A DNA stretch of 17,163 nt from Candidatus Gorgonimonas leptogorgiae (GCA_929200515.1 CAKNAD010000030.1:1-17163); one strand, 5' to 3'. Counted from the stretch's first letter, positions 1 through 7,870 are shown. Program-made: numbers and translations. The notes: generated by a model from the letters alone, not told the origin.

Positions 1-262
1 AAATAGAATGATTAACCAGATAAATTGTCTAAATTAATAATAGATAAGCAATTTCAGCATAGTTTTTTGCTTATACAAATAGTTTGAAAATTCTATTGCT
101 TAAAATTTGTAGTAAGTTAGTTATGTATTTTTAAATTATTTAACCATTATTTATAGCATTCAATTGTAAGTATTAAGATTATTTGAGTTTTAAAGGGGCT
201 TGCTTGCCGAGTATGAAATTTCACACTTAGTATTTTTAAAAAAAATATGATACAATTACCAT

Positions 263-509
263 ACCTTTTACTTGAAGATACTCCTTTGCATCACTTAGTA
301 AAAAGATTTAATTCAAAGTAAAGTACCATAGGAATACAGGTTGTATTTTAAGGTGCGTTAATGATGAAATACTTCCATAGGGAAGTTTTTTAGTTTTTAA
401 AATGCGTTACTACTTTTTAACTTAGTATGAATACAAATAGCAAAAGCAGGAGTCTTGTTTAATAAGGCAAAAGTTACTTGCTGAAAAGACGTGTCTTCAA
501 GTAAAAGGT
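263..509. repeat. pair of 16-bp perfect inverted repeats bounding about 250 bp
   Basis: The sequence ACCTTTTACTTGAAGA at 263-278 returns as its exact reverse complement at 494-509. A third related copy, with one change, is at 783-798. The arrangement could be the termini of a second small transposon-like element, or dispersed copies of a short palindromic repeat. The arms are far apart for a simple terminator. No coding capacity is seen between them apart from a 10-codon reading frame. Confidence 0.55.
371..391 (+). terminator. terminator-like hairpin
   Basis: A perfect 6-bp stem ACTTCC/GGAAGT (371-376 and 381-386) with loop ATAG is followed directly by a run of six T ending at 391. This is the shape of an intrinsic terminator on the + strand. 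No gene is seen upstream, so it may end an unrecognised small RNA or act inside the leader of the downstream transcript. A 10-codon frame starting at 361 runs through the hairpin. Confidence 0.45.
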
Positions 510-804
510 GTATATACACGTAACAGTTGGAAAACTAGTATAGGTAAATGATTACAAGTTTTTAGCTAAGGCGGTATGTCGCTGGTTTGGTATTGACTAA
601 ATTAAGAAATACTAACGCAGGATAAAAGCTTAGAAACCTTGCCCTATAGGGGCTATGAAACAGTTCTACTTCATCGTTAAAACACCTTGAAATGCATTTG
701 TATTTCTGTAGCGTTTTGCCTTGAATTAGATCTTTTTCTTTAGCTCTGAAATCTAGCATCTTTATCTGCCGCGTGTATATACCTTCAAGTAGAAGGTGTA
801 TATA
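495..804 (+). repeat. 22-bp near-identical direct repeats flanking repeat copy 1
   Basis: Positions 495-516 and 783-804 differ at one base in 22; both read CTTCAAGTA, A or G, then AAGGTGTATATA. They lie on either side of the 271-bp element. They could be a long target duplication, two palindromic repeat units that attracted the insertion, or part of the element's own structure. The second unit is itself a near palindrome (ACCTTC-AAGTA-GAAGGT). Confidence 0.55.
511..781 (+). mobile_element. full-length MITE-like repeat, copy 1 (271 bp)
   Basis: The copy begins TATATACACG and ends CGTGTATATA, so its outermost 10 bases are perfect inverted repeats. Inside, it shares with the copy at 4644-4915 the stretches AAGTTTTTAGC, AAGAAATACTAACGCAGGAT and TCTACTTCATCGTTAAAACA. 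It also holds a small hairpin, GCCC-TATA-GGGGC, near 642-655. It encodes no plausible protein; an antisense frame of 65 codons through it is a by-product. Flanking TA-rich termini would suit TA-targeted insertion by an IS630/Tc1-type transposase, which is inference. Confidence 0.75.
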
Positions 805-861
805 AGTTAGTTTGGTATATTGACAAGCAAGATACTAAAACATACATATTAGGTGTCGTTC

Positions 862-2142
862 ATGACAGAAGAGACAAAAACAACTGAAAATGACTATAAG
901 TCATACAAAAAAGAACTTTCTTTTTTAGATTTACAGTGGGTGCTTATGCTGTTCGGAACAGCAGTAGGAGCAGGTATAATATTTTTACCTATAAAAGCTG
1001 GAATGTTTGGAATTTTACCTTTATTAATTATAACAATAATTGTATTTCCGCTGGCATACAGGCCACACTTAGGGATAAATAGATTTTGCCTATCTGCTAC
1101 TGATACTAATAGCGATATTACACAAACAGCTACAGAAAAGTTTGGTAAAATTAATGGTAATATTATAACTTTAGCTTATTTAGCAAGTATATATCCAACA
1201 TTATTATTATATGGTATAGCCCTTACCAATACTCTAGACTCTTTAATTGTCAACCACTTGCAATTCTCTAAACCAGATCGGTTAATACTTAGTTTTTTAG
1301 TTGCTTTTATTACCGTTGGTGTTATGGTAACAAGTGAAAAAACTGTTTTAAGAGTTGCTAATTTAGTTGTTTACCCACTAATATTAACATTGTTTGGTAC
1401 TTCTGTATATTTAATTCCAAATTGGTCTTTAGAATCTTGCAATTTATCTGAAATAAACTTTAGTTTTAAATATATTGCTAGTGTTATTGTAATAATTCCC
1501 GCAATAGTATTTTCATTTAACCATATGCCAGCAATTTCTTCATTTGCTACTGCTTACAGATTAAAACTTGGAGATAGTGCCGAATTACATACGAGAAGGT
1601 TATTAAAACAAGCTACATTATTAATGACTTTATTTACTATGTTTTTCGTATTTAGTTGTGCGTTGAGTCTTTCTCCATTAGATATTAAAACAGCATTAGC
1701 TACAAATGTTGATGTTTTAACTATATTTTCAGAAAAGTTTAGTGGCGGACTATTTTCATGGATTGCAAAAATCATATCTATAGCTGCTATATGTTCATCT
1801 TTTTTTGGGCATTATATGGGAGCAGAGGAAGGTGTTAAATCTATACTGTATAAATTAAACTTTGGTAATTCTGATAATACTAATAAAGCAATACTTAAAA
1901 TCGCTCCTGTTATATTATTTTTAAGTGTTTGGTGGGCTTCATATTATAATTTCCCAGTTATTTCTATGATAGAAGTAATAGTTGCTCCGATTTTAGCAAC
2001 TATTTTATATATTTTTCCAGTTGTAGCAATATACCGATTAAAAGAGATGCACAAATTCAAATCTAAATGGGATATTTTTACTATAACTATAGGTGTGTTA
2101 ACAATTATCGGGTTTGTTTTAGGTTACGTTTTAGATACATAA
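862..2142 (+). CDS. SdaC/TdcC-type amino acid permease (HAAAP family)
   Basis: This encodes an inner-membrane proton- or sodium-coupled amino acid importer of the hydroxy/aromatic amino acid permease family. I place the start at ATG 862, because AGG at 851-853 gives an 8-nt Shine-Dalgarno spacing; the GTG at 853 overlaps that site and would add three residues. The protein has 426 residues, the usual size for SdaC. It has about eleven hydrophobic segments, and the first carries the family signature GTAVGAGIIFLP at residues 32-43. The position of a polar N-terminal stretch before helix 1 also matches SdaC. Serine or threonine is the likeliest substrate; tyrosine or tryptophan cannot be excluded. 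rdgB follows 53 nt downstream on the same strand. Upstream lies repeat-rich DNA, so its promoter may have been reshaped by insertions. Confidence 0.88.
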   Translation: MTEETKTTENDYKSYKKELSFLDLQWVLMLFGTAVGAGIIFLPIKAGMFGILPLLIITIIVFPLAYRPHLGINRFCLSATDTNSDITQTATEKFGKINGNIITLAYLASIYPTLLLYGIALTNTLDSLIVNHLQFSKPDRLILSFLVAFITVGVMVTSEKTVLRVANLVVYPLILTLFGTSVYLIPNWSLESCNLSEINFSFKYIASVIVIIPAIVFSFNHMPAISSFATAYRLKLGDSAELHTRRLLKQATLLMTLFTMFFVFSCALSLSPLDIKTALATNVDVLTIFSEKFSGGLFSWIAKIISIAAICSSFFGHYMGAEEGVKSILYKLNFGNSDNTNKAILKIAPVILFLSVWWASYYNFPVISMIEVIVAPILATILYIFPVVAIYRLKEMHKFKSKWDIFTITIGVLTIIGFVLGYVLDT

Positions 2143-2195
2143 ATCAACAGTGAAAAATTACTTTTAAAAATTTATAACCACTATTTTAATTAATT

Positions 2196-2828
2196 ATGCA
2201 ACAGATAAATGCAAATTCTACAGATGTTATTTTTGCTAGTAGTAATCTAGGTAAAATAAATGAGATTAATAAACTATTTCCAGATAATATTAATATTATA
2301 CCTCAAAATGCATGTGGCATAGGGACAAAGATAACTTTAGCTAGCGAGGATGCTCCTACTTTTGTAGAAAATGCTCTAATTAAAGCACGTTTAGCTAGTA
2401 AAATATCTGGTTGTCCATCTATAGCTGATGACTCTGGCTTAGCAGTAGAGTATTTGCATGGTGCTCCTGGAGTGCATACTGCAAGATTTGCAGGAGAGCA
2501 TGCCACTGATAAAGATAATATAAATAAATTATTATTAGAATTAGAAGGCGTTCCATTTAAGAATCGTCAAGCTAAATTTCACTGTGTGTTAGTATTTATT
2601 AACAATTATCAAGATCCCGCACCATTAATAGCTCATGCATGTTGGAGTGGTTACATACTTGATAAACCTCAGGGTTCTGGTGGCTTTGGGTATGATCCTG
2701 TTTTTTATCTTCAGGATAAAAATTGCACTTCTGCTGAGCTAGCTATTACTGAAAAAAATATTCTTAGTCATCGTGGGCAAGCATGTAGAAAATTAGTAGA
2801 AATGATAAAACATCAAGGTTTATTTTAG
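2196..2828 (+). CDS. rdgB: RdgB/HAM1 inosine/xanthosine triphosphate pyrophosphatase
   Basis: This enzyme hydrolyses dITP, ITP and XTP to the monophosphate plus pyrophosphate, keeping deaminated purines out of DNA and RNA. The 210-residue length is normal for the family. Visible motifs are SSNLGK (15-20; usually SxNxGK), TFVENALIKAR (55-65), ADDSGL with the likely catalytic Asp (77-82), GGFGYDPVF (162-170) and SHRGQA (191-196). The whole fold is present without gaps. The chosen ATG has no clear Shine-Dalgarno sequence upstream. Its stop is one base before the ATG of hemW, so the two genes are almost certainly co-transcribed and perhaps translationally coupled. This pairing of rdgB and hemW is common in proteobacteria. 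Confidence 0.96.
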   Translation: MQQINANSTDVIFASSNLGKINEINKLFPDNINIIPQNACGIGTKITLASEDAPTFVENALIKARLASKISGCPSIADDSGLAVEYLHGAPGVHTARFAGEHATDKDNINKLLLELEGVPFKNRQAKFHCVLVFINNYQDPAPLIAHACWSGYILDKPQGSGGFGYDPVFYLQDKNCTSAELAITEKNILSHRGQACRKLVEMIKHQGLF

Positions 2829-2829
2829 G

Positions 2830-3993
2830 ATGCTGTTACCAGATTTAAGTTTATATGTACATATTCCTTGGTGTATCAAAAAATGTCCTTATTGTGATTT
2901 TAATTCGCATGCAATTACTAAAAATGACATACCTGAAGATGAATATATCAATGCATTAGTTAATGATCTAATACATGATTTACCTTTAGTGCAAGGTAGA
3001 AAAATCACAAGTATCTTTATAGGCGGTGGAACTCCTAGCTTATTATCACCAAAAGCATACAAAAAGCTATTAATTACTATTAGTAAATATGTAGATATCT
3101 CTGATAATGCAGAAATTACTATGGAGGCTAATCCTGCTACTTGTGAACATTATGATTTAATAGAGTATATAAATGTTGGTATTAATAGGATTTCTTTAGG
3201 GGTACAAAGTTTTAATGATAATCAATTAAAAAACTTAGGTCGAATCCATAATGCTACAGATGCTATAAATGTAGCAACCACATTAAAAAATCAAGGATTC
3301 TCTAATTTTAATATTGATATAATGTATGGTTTACAGCAACAAAGTTGCAAACAGGCCTTAGCCGATTTGCAACAAGCTATAGATCTTAAACCAGCTCATA
3401 TTTCTTGGTATGAATTAACTATAGAGCCTAATACTATATTTTATTCTAAGCCTCCCGTTCTTCCCGATGACAGTAAAGTTATCGAGATACAAGCACAAGG
3501 AGCATCCCTCCTAAAAAAAAATGGATTTAATAGATATGAGATATCAGCTTATAGTAGTATAGAAAGACAATCTAGGCATAATCTAAACTATTGGATGTTT
3601 GGTGATTATATAGGAATTGGGGCTGGAGCACATAGCAAGATAACTCATAAGTTACAAAATAAAATAGTAAGATACTGGAAGACCAGAATGCCTAATAATT
3701 ATTTGCAAACATTTTCGATAAACTCAATTATACCTACTAATACTGGTAGCAGAATATTACATCAAGAAGATATAATTATTGAGTTCTTTATGAACTCTCT
3801 TAGGCTAACAAAAGGCATTGATCAGAATATTATTTATCAAAGAGCTGAGTTAAACTATAAGCAATTAATTAATATATGCTCTACAGCTATTGAAAAAAAA
3901 TTGCTAAATCCTATTGCCACAAAAAATACTAAAGTCTGTGCAACGGAAAAAGGGTTATTATTTCTAAATGATTTAATTGAAACTTTTAGTTAA
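2830..3993 (+). CDS. hemW: HemW, radical SAM heme chaperone
   Basis: HemW binds heme and delivers it to membrane respiratory enzymes. It is related to, but distinct from, the coproporphyrinogen dehydrogenase HemN. The radical SAM cluster motif CIKKCPYCDF has Cys15, Cys19 and Cys22. The residue after the third-cysteine pair is Phe, as in HemW, whereas HemN has a fourth Cys there; this is the best discriminator. GGGTPS, the SAM-binding segment, is at 65-70. The length of 387 residues fits HemW. The gene starts one base after the rdgB stop and ends 14 bp from the end of the convergent trxA. No strong hairpin separates hemW from trxA, so read-through between the convergent genes is possible. Confidence 0.95.
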   Translation: MLLPDLSLYVHIPWCIKKCPYCDFNSHAITKNDIPEDEYINALVNDLIHDLPLVQGRKITSIFIGGGTPSLLSPKAYKKLLITISKYVDISDNAEITMEANPATCEHYDLIEYINVGINRISLGVQSFNDNQLKNLGRIHNATDAINVATTLKNQGFSNFNIDIMYGLQQQSCKQALADLQQAIDLKPAHISWYELTIEPNTIFYSKPPVLPDDSKVIEIQAQGASLLKKNGFNRYEISAYSSIERQSRHNLNYWMFGDYIGIGAGAHSKITHKLQNKIVRYWKTRMPNNYLQTFSINSIIPTNTGSRILHQEDIIIEFFMNSLRLTKGIDQNIIYQRAELNYKQLINICSTAIEKKLLNPIATKNTKVCATEKGLLFLNDLIETFS

Positions 3994-4007
3994 TTTATAA
4001 CTATAAA

Positions 4008-4334
4008 TTATGTATTTGTTTCTAAAAAATCTTCTAATTCTGCTTTTGAAAAGGCTCCTACTTTTGTCGCAATATTATTGCCATCTTTAAATAATAGAAT
4101 AGTTGGTATTCCTCTTATTCCATATTTAGGAGCAGTTTCTTCATTTTGATCTATATTAAGTTTGCATATTTTTAGAGGTTTTTCTGTGTATACTGTAGCA
4201 ATATCTTCTAATATAGGACTGATCATTTTACAAGGGCCACACCATTCAGCCCAAAAATCTACTAGAACATAATCTTTACTGTTTAATACTTCTTCTTCAA
4301 AGTTATCATCTGTTATATCAATAATATTATTCAT
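4008..4334 (-). CDS. trxA: thioredoxin 1
   Basis: This is a small cytoplasmic dithiol-disulfide oxidoreductase that keeps proteins such as ribonucleotide reductase reduced. From ATG 4334 it has 108 residues, the standard size. The active site WCGPC is at 31-35 with the buried Asp26, and the cis-proline lies in GIPT (Pro77). I reject the further-upstream start at 4367, because AGGA lies 6 nt before the chosen ATG and the extra 11 residues match nothing in the family. It is the last gene on its strand, converging on hemW. Upstream is a long spacer with inverted repeats and a full MITE-like copy, so it is probably transcribed on its own. Confidence 0.96.
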   Translation of the reverse strand: MNNIIDITDDNFEEEVLNSKDYVLVDFWAEWCGPCKMISPILEDIATVYTEKPLKICKLNIDQNEETAPKYGIRGIPTILLFKDGNNIATKVGAFSKAELEDFLETNT

Positions 4335-4400
4335 AATATATCCTACGTATAAAATGTTTATATGCATCTTTTAGTTGAAGATGCTTAGGTTAGTATTACT

Positions 4401-4435
4401 AAATTATGGTATAATAAAATAATATGCCATAATTT
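4401..4435. repeat. imperfect palindrome upstream of trxA
   Basis: The arms AAATTATGGTATA (4401-4413) and TATGCCATAATTT (4423-4435) are inverted repeats with a single mismatch that would form a G-U pair in RNA; the loop is 9 bases. The same 13-base arm sequence recurs near 15320-15332 upstream of rpsB. It may be an operator or a small dispersed palindrome. Confidence 0.45.
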
Positions 4436-4643
4436 GGTTACAAAATACATAAACATCTATTCTAACATAAATATAAAATATTTTAAATTAAGCTTAATCC
4501 TGCAACAAGAAAAAGGTAGCTAATTAGCTATGATCATCAGTATTTATCAAACGAGTATAAATTTGTAGATATTAGCTACTTTTAGGTACGCAGTATCGTA
4601 ACTTATACTCTCCAATTGTAAAATAGGATAGACTTCATAGTAA

Positions 4644-4915
4644 TATATACGTGGCAGATGGAAATACGAGTTTTCCAGCAAGTGATTATAAGTTTTTAGC
4701 CAAGGGGGTGTTTCGTAGGTTTAGTGTCGACTAAATCAAGAAATACTAACGCAGGATAAAATCTTATAAGCCTTGCCCTTTGGGGGCTATTAAAAAAATC
4801 TACTTCATCGTTAAAACACTTTGAAATGCACTTGCATTCGGGCAGTATTTTGCCTTGAATTAAACCATTTTACTTAGCTCTGAAACCTAGCATTTTCATC
4901 TGCCACTTGTATATA
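4644..4915 (+). mobile_element. full-length MITE-like repeat, copy 2 (272 bp)
   Basis: Its ends are TATATACGTGGCAGATGGAA and, read from the other strand, TATATACAAGTGGCAGATGA: terminal inverted repeats of roughly 25 bp with small differences. It is colinear with copy 1 over its whole length and only one base longer. Conserved inner parts are TTTAGTGTCGACTAAA (near-palindromic, around 4720-4735), AAATACTAACGCAGGATAAA, and a hairpin with GCCC and GGGGC arms whose loop differs between copies (TTTG here, TATA in copy 1). It has no coding capacity, so any transposition would be driven from elsewhere. Confidence 0.78.
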
Positions 4916-5021
4916 GTACTTTTAACTTATTTAATAAGCAAAAAAGTATTTATTACAAAGGTATATTAGAGGGTGTGGCAACTAGGTATATGAACATTTC
5001 ACAAAAAATTAATAACTACAC

Positions 5022-5633
5022 TTATTTTTTTTGTTCTAAGTATTCTAATAAAAATTCTTTAGCTTCTGTTATTTTAATAAATTTTTCAGAGGTTTCTGGG
5101 TTTCTATCTGGGTGATATTTTTTAGATAATTTATGATAAGCAGTATTTACATGTTTTTCAGTTAAATTATCGACGTCATGATTCGTTAATTCTAGATTTT
5201 CTAATGCTGTGTTTATTTTACCCATATCATAATTTAAAGCGATATTTTCAATATTAAAAATATCTTCAAATAGGTTACCAAATATTTTTGGTATGCTATT
5301 ATCAGTACCGTCGCTAAAAGTAAAGGTTACTCCTTCTTTATTATCTTGATTTCCAAATAAATTTAAATTATTAAAGTTAAACAATAATTTCATAAAGTCA
5401 TTGTTTTGTGCATTAAAATCCTCATTTATTTTTTTTGTATCACGGTCATGAATATTAAAATCAGTGTTTATATCTGCATTGGAAAATATAAATATTTGGG
5501 GCTGAGAATCATTAATATTTACTTTATAATTGAATGCTGAATACGTACTATTAGCTTCATTAGTAGATTTATTTTTATTGTTAACGGGATTATCTGTTGG
5601 AGTATTTTTTGGTGGTGGATTATTAGGAATCAT
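5022..5633 (-). CDS. disordered protein with C-terminal J domain
   Basis: The 203-residue protein has a polar Asn/Asp/Thr-rich N-terminal region (1-80) with no signal peptide, a middle with Phe-rich patches (81-135), and a J domain at about 140-200. The J domain shows helix II ending in YHKLSKKYHPDRNP, with the HPD tripeptide at 174-176, and a helix III KFIKITEAKEFLLEYL. HPD is the motif by which J proteins stimulate the ATPase of DnaK/Hsp70. In DnaJ and CbpA the J domain is at the N terminus, and there is no Gly/Phe linker or zinc-finger region here, so this is not a housekeeping DnaJ. AAAGG lies 5 nt before the ATG. It is the last gene of four unknown genes on this strand, 60 nt after the previous one. 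It may recruit bacterial or host Hsp70; that is inference. Confidence 0.82.
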   Translation of the reverse strand: MIPNNPPPKNTPTDNPVNNKNKSTNEANSTYSAFNYKVNINDSQPQIFIFSNADINTDFNIHDRDTKKINEDFNAQNNDFMKLLFNFNNLNLFGNQDNKEGVTFTFSDGTDNSIPKIFGNLFEDIFNIENIALNYDMGKINTALENLELTNHDVDNLTEKHVNTAYHKLSKKYHPDRNPETSEKFIKITEAKEFLLEYLEQKK

Positions 5634-5663
5634 AAAAACCTTTTATTACTCTATTATGTAATT

Positions 5664-5683
5664 GTAATACTTTTTAGTATTAC
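5664..5683 (-). repeat. perfect hairpin between two cluster genes
   Basis: GTAATACT and AGTATTAC form a perfect 8-bp stem with a TTTT loop, midway between the stop of the 329-residue gene and the start of the J-domain gene. No T-run follows on the - strand, so it is more likely an mRNA stabiliser or processing site than an intrinsic terminator. Confidence 0.45.
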
Positions 5684-5693
5684 GTTAGTATAT

Positions 5694-6683
5694 TTATTTA
5701 GGCATGCAAGCTATTAAATCATTTTGATTTAAAAATTCGGAAACACCGCAACTATTAACTTTTATATTGTATTTATGTGTTATTAGTTGTATATTATTTC
5801 TAATTCGCCTAGATTCTTGAATATAACTTTTAGCCCAATTAATTAAATTAAATTTACTAGTTTCTATTGGTGTAATCTTTCTTGCTATTACTTTCTCTTG
5901 TGTAGTATTAATAAGTAAAGATTTTAGTAACAAAGTATCTATATCTTGTAATTCTTCATAAGATAATATACCTTGCAAATTATTAATTAATGCATCATGA
6001 GCAAGTTGACTGTTATCTTCCATACAAATAAAAACATTAATATGTATAAGTGCTTCTTGGCAATTTTTTAACTTTATATTGCAAAAGTCTAAATCTTTAC
6101 AACATTGATATTTGTTTTGTTCGATAATATCAATTCTTCTTTTTTTAGTCTGATCGATTATATCATTAATATAAGTAACTAATAACAAACTAGCTTGTTT
6201 AAATTTGTTTATAAAGTCGTCTTGATTAGCAATTACTAAATTAGATGTGTTTTGTTTATTAGTAGCGGTAGCTAAATGATTAGTTGTATCAATAATTAAT
6301 TGTTGTTTAGCAGCGTATTCTAAACAGTTATTAGCTGCATGTTCTAGTTTATTTTTAATAGAATAATCATTGCTAATTTTTTTTGTTATAATTTCTTTGA
6401 TATGTTCTATATTGCGTAATGCCATTTTATTTTTTAGGCTATAGTTATTTTTAGCTAGCAATAGTATTGTCACGCTAGATCCTAAGAGAGCAGCGCTAGG
6501 TATTAAATATTTTTTAATAGGTTTATCTGTCATAGCATATACACTAATTCCAGATAAAAGCCCTACAGCCCCTATTAGAATACCGCAACGATTTAATCTG
6601 TATTTTGTACCATGGAAAAAATCATAAATTACTAAAGGTTTATTTATTGTATCTATAAAAATTTGTTTGTTTGTATTATTCAT
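5694..6683 (-). CDS. hypothetical protein with N-terminal membrane hairpin
   Basis: I do not recognise this 329-residue protein. It has a short N terminus, two hydrophobic segments at about 33-51 and 58-77 separated by a Lys-rich turn (TDKPIKKY), and then about 250 residues that look almost wholly helical and charged, with scattered cysteines (for example CCKDLDFCNIKLKNC around 198-212). There is no cleavable signal peptide. The architecture of a membrane hairpin plus a long helical domain is shared with the next two upstream genes, but without their long disordered N terminus. The start codon has no obvious Shine-Dalgarno sequence, unlike its three neighbours, so translation may be weak or the true start may differ. 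It lies 131 nt after the 351-residue gene. Confidence 0.75.
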   Translation of the reverse strand: MNNTNKQIFIDTINKPLVIYDFFHGTKYRLNRCGILIGAVGLLSGISVYAMTDKPIKKYLIPSAALLGSSVTILLLAKNNYSLKNKMALRNIEHIKEIITKKISNDYSIKNKLEHAANNCLEYAAKQQLIIDTTNHLATATNKQNTSNLVIANQDDFINKFKQASLLLVTYINDIIDQTKKRRIDIIEQNKYQCCKDLDFCNIKLKNCQEALIHINVFICMEDNSQLAHDALINNLQGILSYEELQDIDTLLLKSLLINTTQEKVIARKITPIETSKFNLINWAKSYIQESRRIRNNIQLITHKYNIKVNSCGVSEFLNQNDLIACMPK

Positions 6684-6814
6684 AAAATATAGGAAAAAGC
6701 TATTATGTATTTATATAAGATCTTATGATACCTTTTATTAAGAAATCATACAAGTAAAAAATATAATTATTTAAATTAAATATGTTAGCTTGTATTCTGG
6801 TCTGAGTTAAAAGT

Positions 6815-7870
6815 TTACTCTTGAGGGTTATCGTTTATAAATATTTGGATGCCTTGATTTATAGCATTTATAGTTTTAGTTTTAATATCATTAACACTGT
6901 TTTCTAAGTTTTTATCTGTTATTAATTCTTTATTAGGTAGTAAAACATCATACAATAAGTCATAAAATTTTTCAATCTTATGTACATCATTGCATTGATT
7001 TATAAAGCTTACTTTTGCTCTATCTAGGAAATCTATAACTGTTTGATCTTCGTTTTCAGTGTTTATATTAGAAAATAAAAAATCTAGTAAATTTATAGTT
7101 AAGTTTGTTATTTGTTTTAAATTTTCATCAATTAATTCATCATTTAGTTGTTCTGTATTTTGACTTTGAGAAACGACTTCTTCAATGCTGTTATGTAATT
7201 TTAGATACTGATTGGAAGTTTCTGGACTTTCAGCTGTTTTTTTTATATGCATAGCTAAAATAGTATAATTAATATTTTCTTCTATATTTAAGTTTTCATT
7301 ATCAAAAAGTTCTTTAAATATTGCTACTATTTTTCCTTGTATATACTTTTGTTCTATAAGATTAATGTCTTCTTCTGGGGTTTTGTACAAGTGTATTTGC
7401 GATAAATGAAAACCGACAGCTATTAATATTACTAAACAAGATAGAGAGCAGATACCAATCAAAACTAGTGAAAAATGAGGTAAAAAAAATGTAGATGCGA
7501 TTAATGCGAATACGCTTACTGTAAAAATAGTAGTAACTATGCCAATAACCTTAGATAAATAGTTAGATAGCGAATTAAAATTATCAGTTATGTCATTTCC
7601 AGCCTCTTTTAAATCATTAGCATTAGCGGTATATTGATGTAACCAGCTAAAAAATGAAGATTGATTTTTGACATCATCTATATCACGTACTTGAATTGTT
7701 ATATTTTGTTGTTTAGGAGAAAAAAGGTTATTTTCTTGAAAGCCAGCAATATAACTTTCGCTTTTTTTTGAATCTTTTTTTTCCGTATCGTTAGGTTTTG
7801 TATCCTGACTATGATCATTGCTTATAATCGATTGATTAGGTTTTCTATCAGGTATATCTTTATCAAACAT
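6815..7870 (-). CDS. hypothetical membrane protein, paralogue of the upstream gene
   Basis: This is a 351-residue protein of unknown function. The start is ATG 7870, with AAGG 9 nt upstream; a TTG at 7879 would add three residues inside that spacing and is less likely. Residues 1-65 are polar and disordered (Asp, Lys, Ser, Asn), followed by a SFFSWLHQYT segment (72-81), two hydrophobic helices (about 107-129 and 133-156), and a C-terminal helical domain of about 190 residues with acidic stretches. Segment order matches the 369-residue protein encoded 38 nt upstream: SFFSWL corresponds to SFITWL, and INQGIQIFI near the C terminus to IKDGIQATL. No catalytic motif is visible. A pore, scaffold or secreted membrane-inserting protein is possible; none can be shown here. 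Confidence 0.78.
   Translation of the reverse strand: MFDKDIPDRKPNQSIISNDHSQDTKPNDTEKKDSKKSESYIAGFQENNLFSPKQQNITIQVRDIDDVKNQSSFFSWLHQYTANANDLKEAGNDITDNFNSLSNYLSKVIGIVTTIFTVSVFALIASTFFLPHFSLVLIGICSLSCLVILIAVGFHLSQIHLYKTPEEDINLIEQKYIQGKIVAIFKELFDNENLNIEENINYTILAMHIKKTAESPETSNQYLKLHNSIEEVVSQSQNTEQLNDELIDENLKQITNLTINLLDFLFSNINTENEDQTVIDFLDRAKVSFINQCNDVHKIEKFYDLLYDVLLPNKELITDKNLENSVNDIKTKTINAINQGIQIFINDNPQE

Larger units (their letters stand above)
1..861. other. non-coding region, repeat-rich
   Basis: No convincing gene lies before the permease. Visible structures are an 8-bp inverted repeat ATAAGCAA/TTGCTTAT at 44-51 and 67-74, a 16-bp perfect inverted repeat at 263-278 and 494-509, a T-tailed hairpin at 371-391, a full repeat element at 511-781, and a 22-bp near-identical direct repeat at 495-516 and 783-804 straddling that element. 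I see no tRNA or rRNA. A small transcript from a possible TACAAT box at 251-256 to the hairpin at 371-391 cannot be excluded. Confidence 0.6.
4335..5021. other. non-coding spacer with inverted repeats and repeat copy 2
   Basis: No gene is supported here. The spacer holds a hairpin GCATCTT/AAGATGC in the trxA leader (about 4364-4384), a long imperfect palindrome at 4401-4435, the inverted repeat pair AAAAGGTAGCTAAT/ATTAGCTACTTTT at 4511-4524 and 4571-4583, the interlocking pair GAGTATAA/TTATACTC at 4553-4560 and 4604-4611, and the complete repeat element at 4644-4915. Confidence 0.6.

Noticed and set aside
562..759. 65-codon open frame on the - strand
   Set aside because: It lies wholly inside repeat copy 1; the equivalent region of copy 2 gives no matching intact protein, and no ribosome binding site is seen.
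820..848. TTGACA and TACATA with 17-bp spacing before the permease
   Set aside because: Transcription would start at about 855, after the ribosome binding site at 851-853, so it cannot serve the chosen start well; it is probably chance in AT-rich DNA.
4335..4367. Eleven-residue N-terminal extension of thioredoxin
   Set aside because: AGGA sits at the right distance only from ATG 4334, and the resulting 108 residues match the family.
5022..5633. Housekeeping DnaJ or CbpA
   Set aside because: The J domain is C-terminal and the Gly/Phe, zinc-finger and substrate-binding domains are absent.
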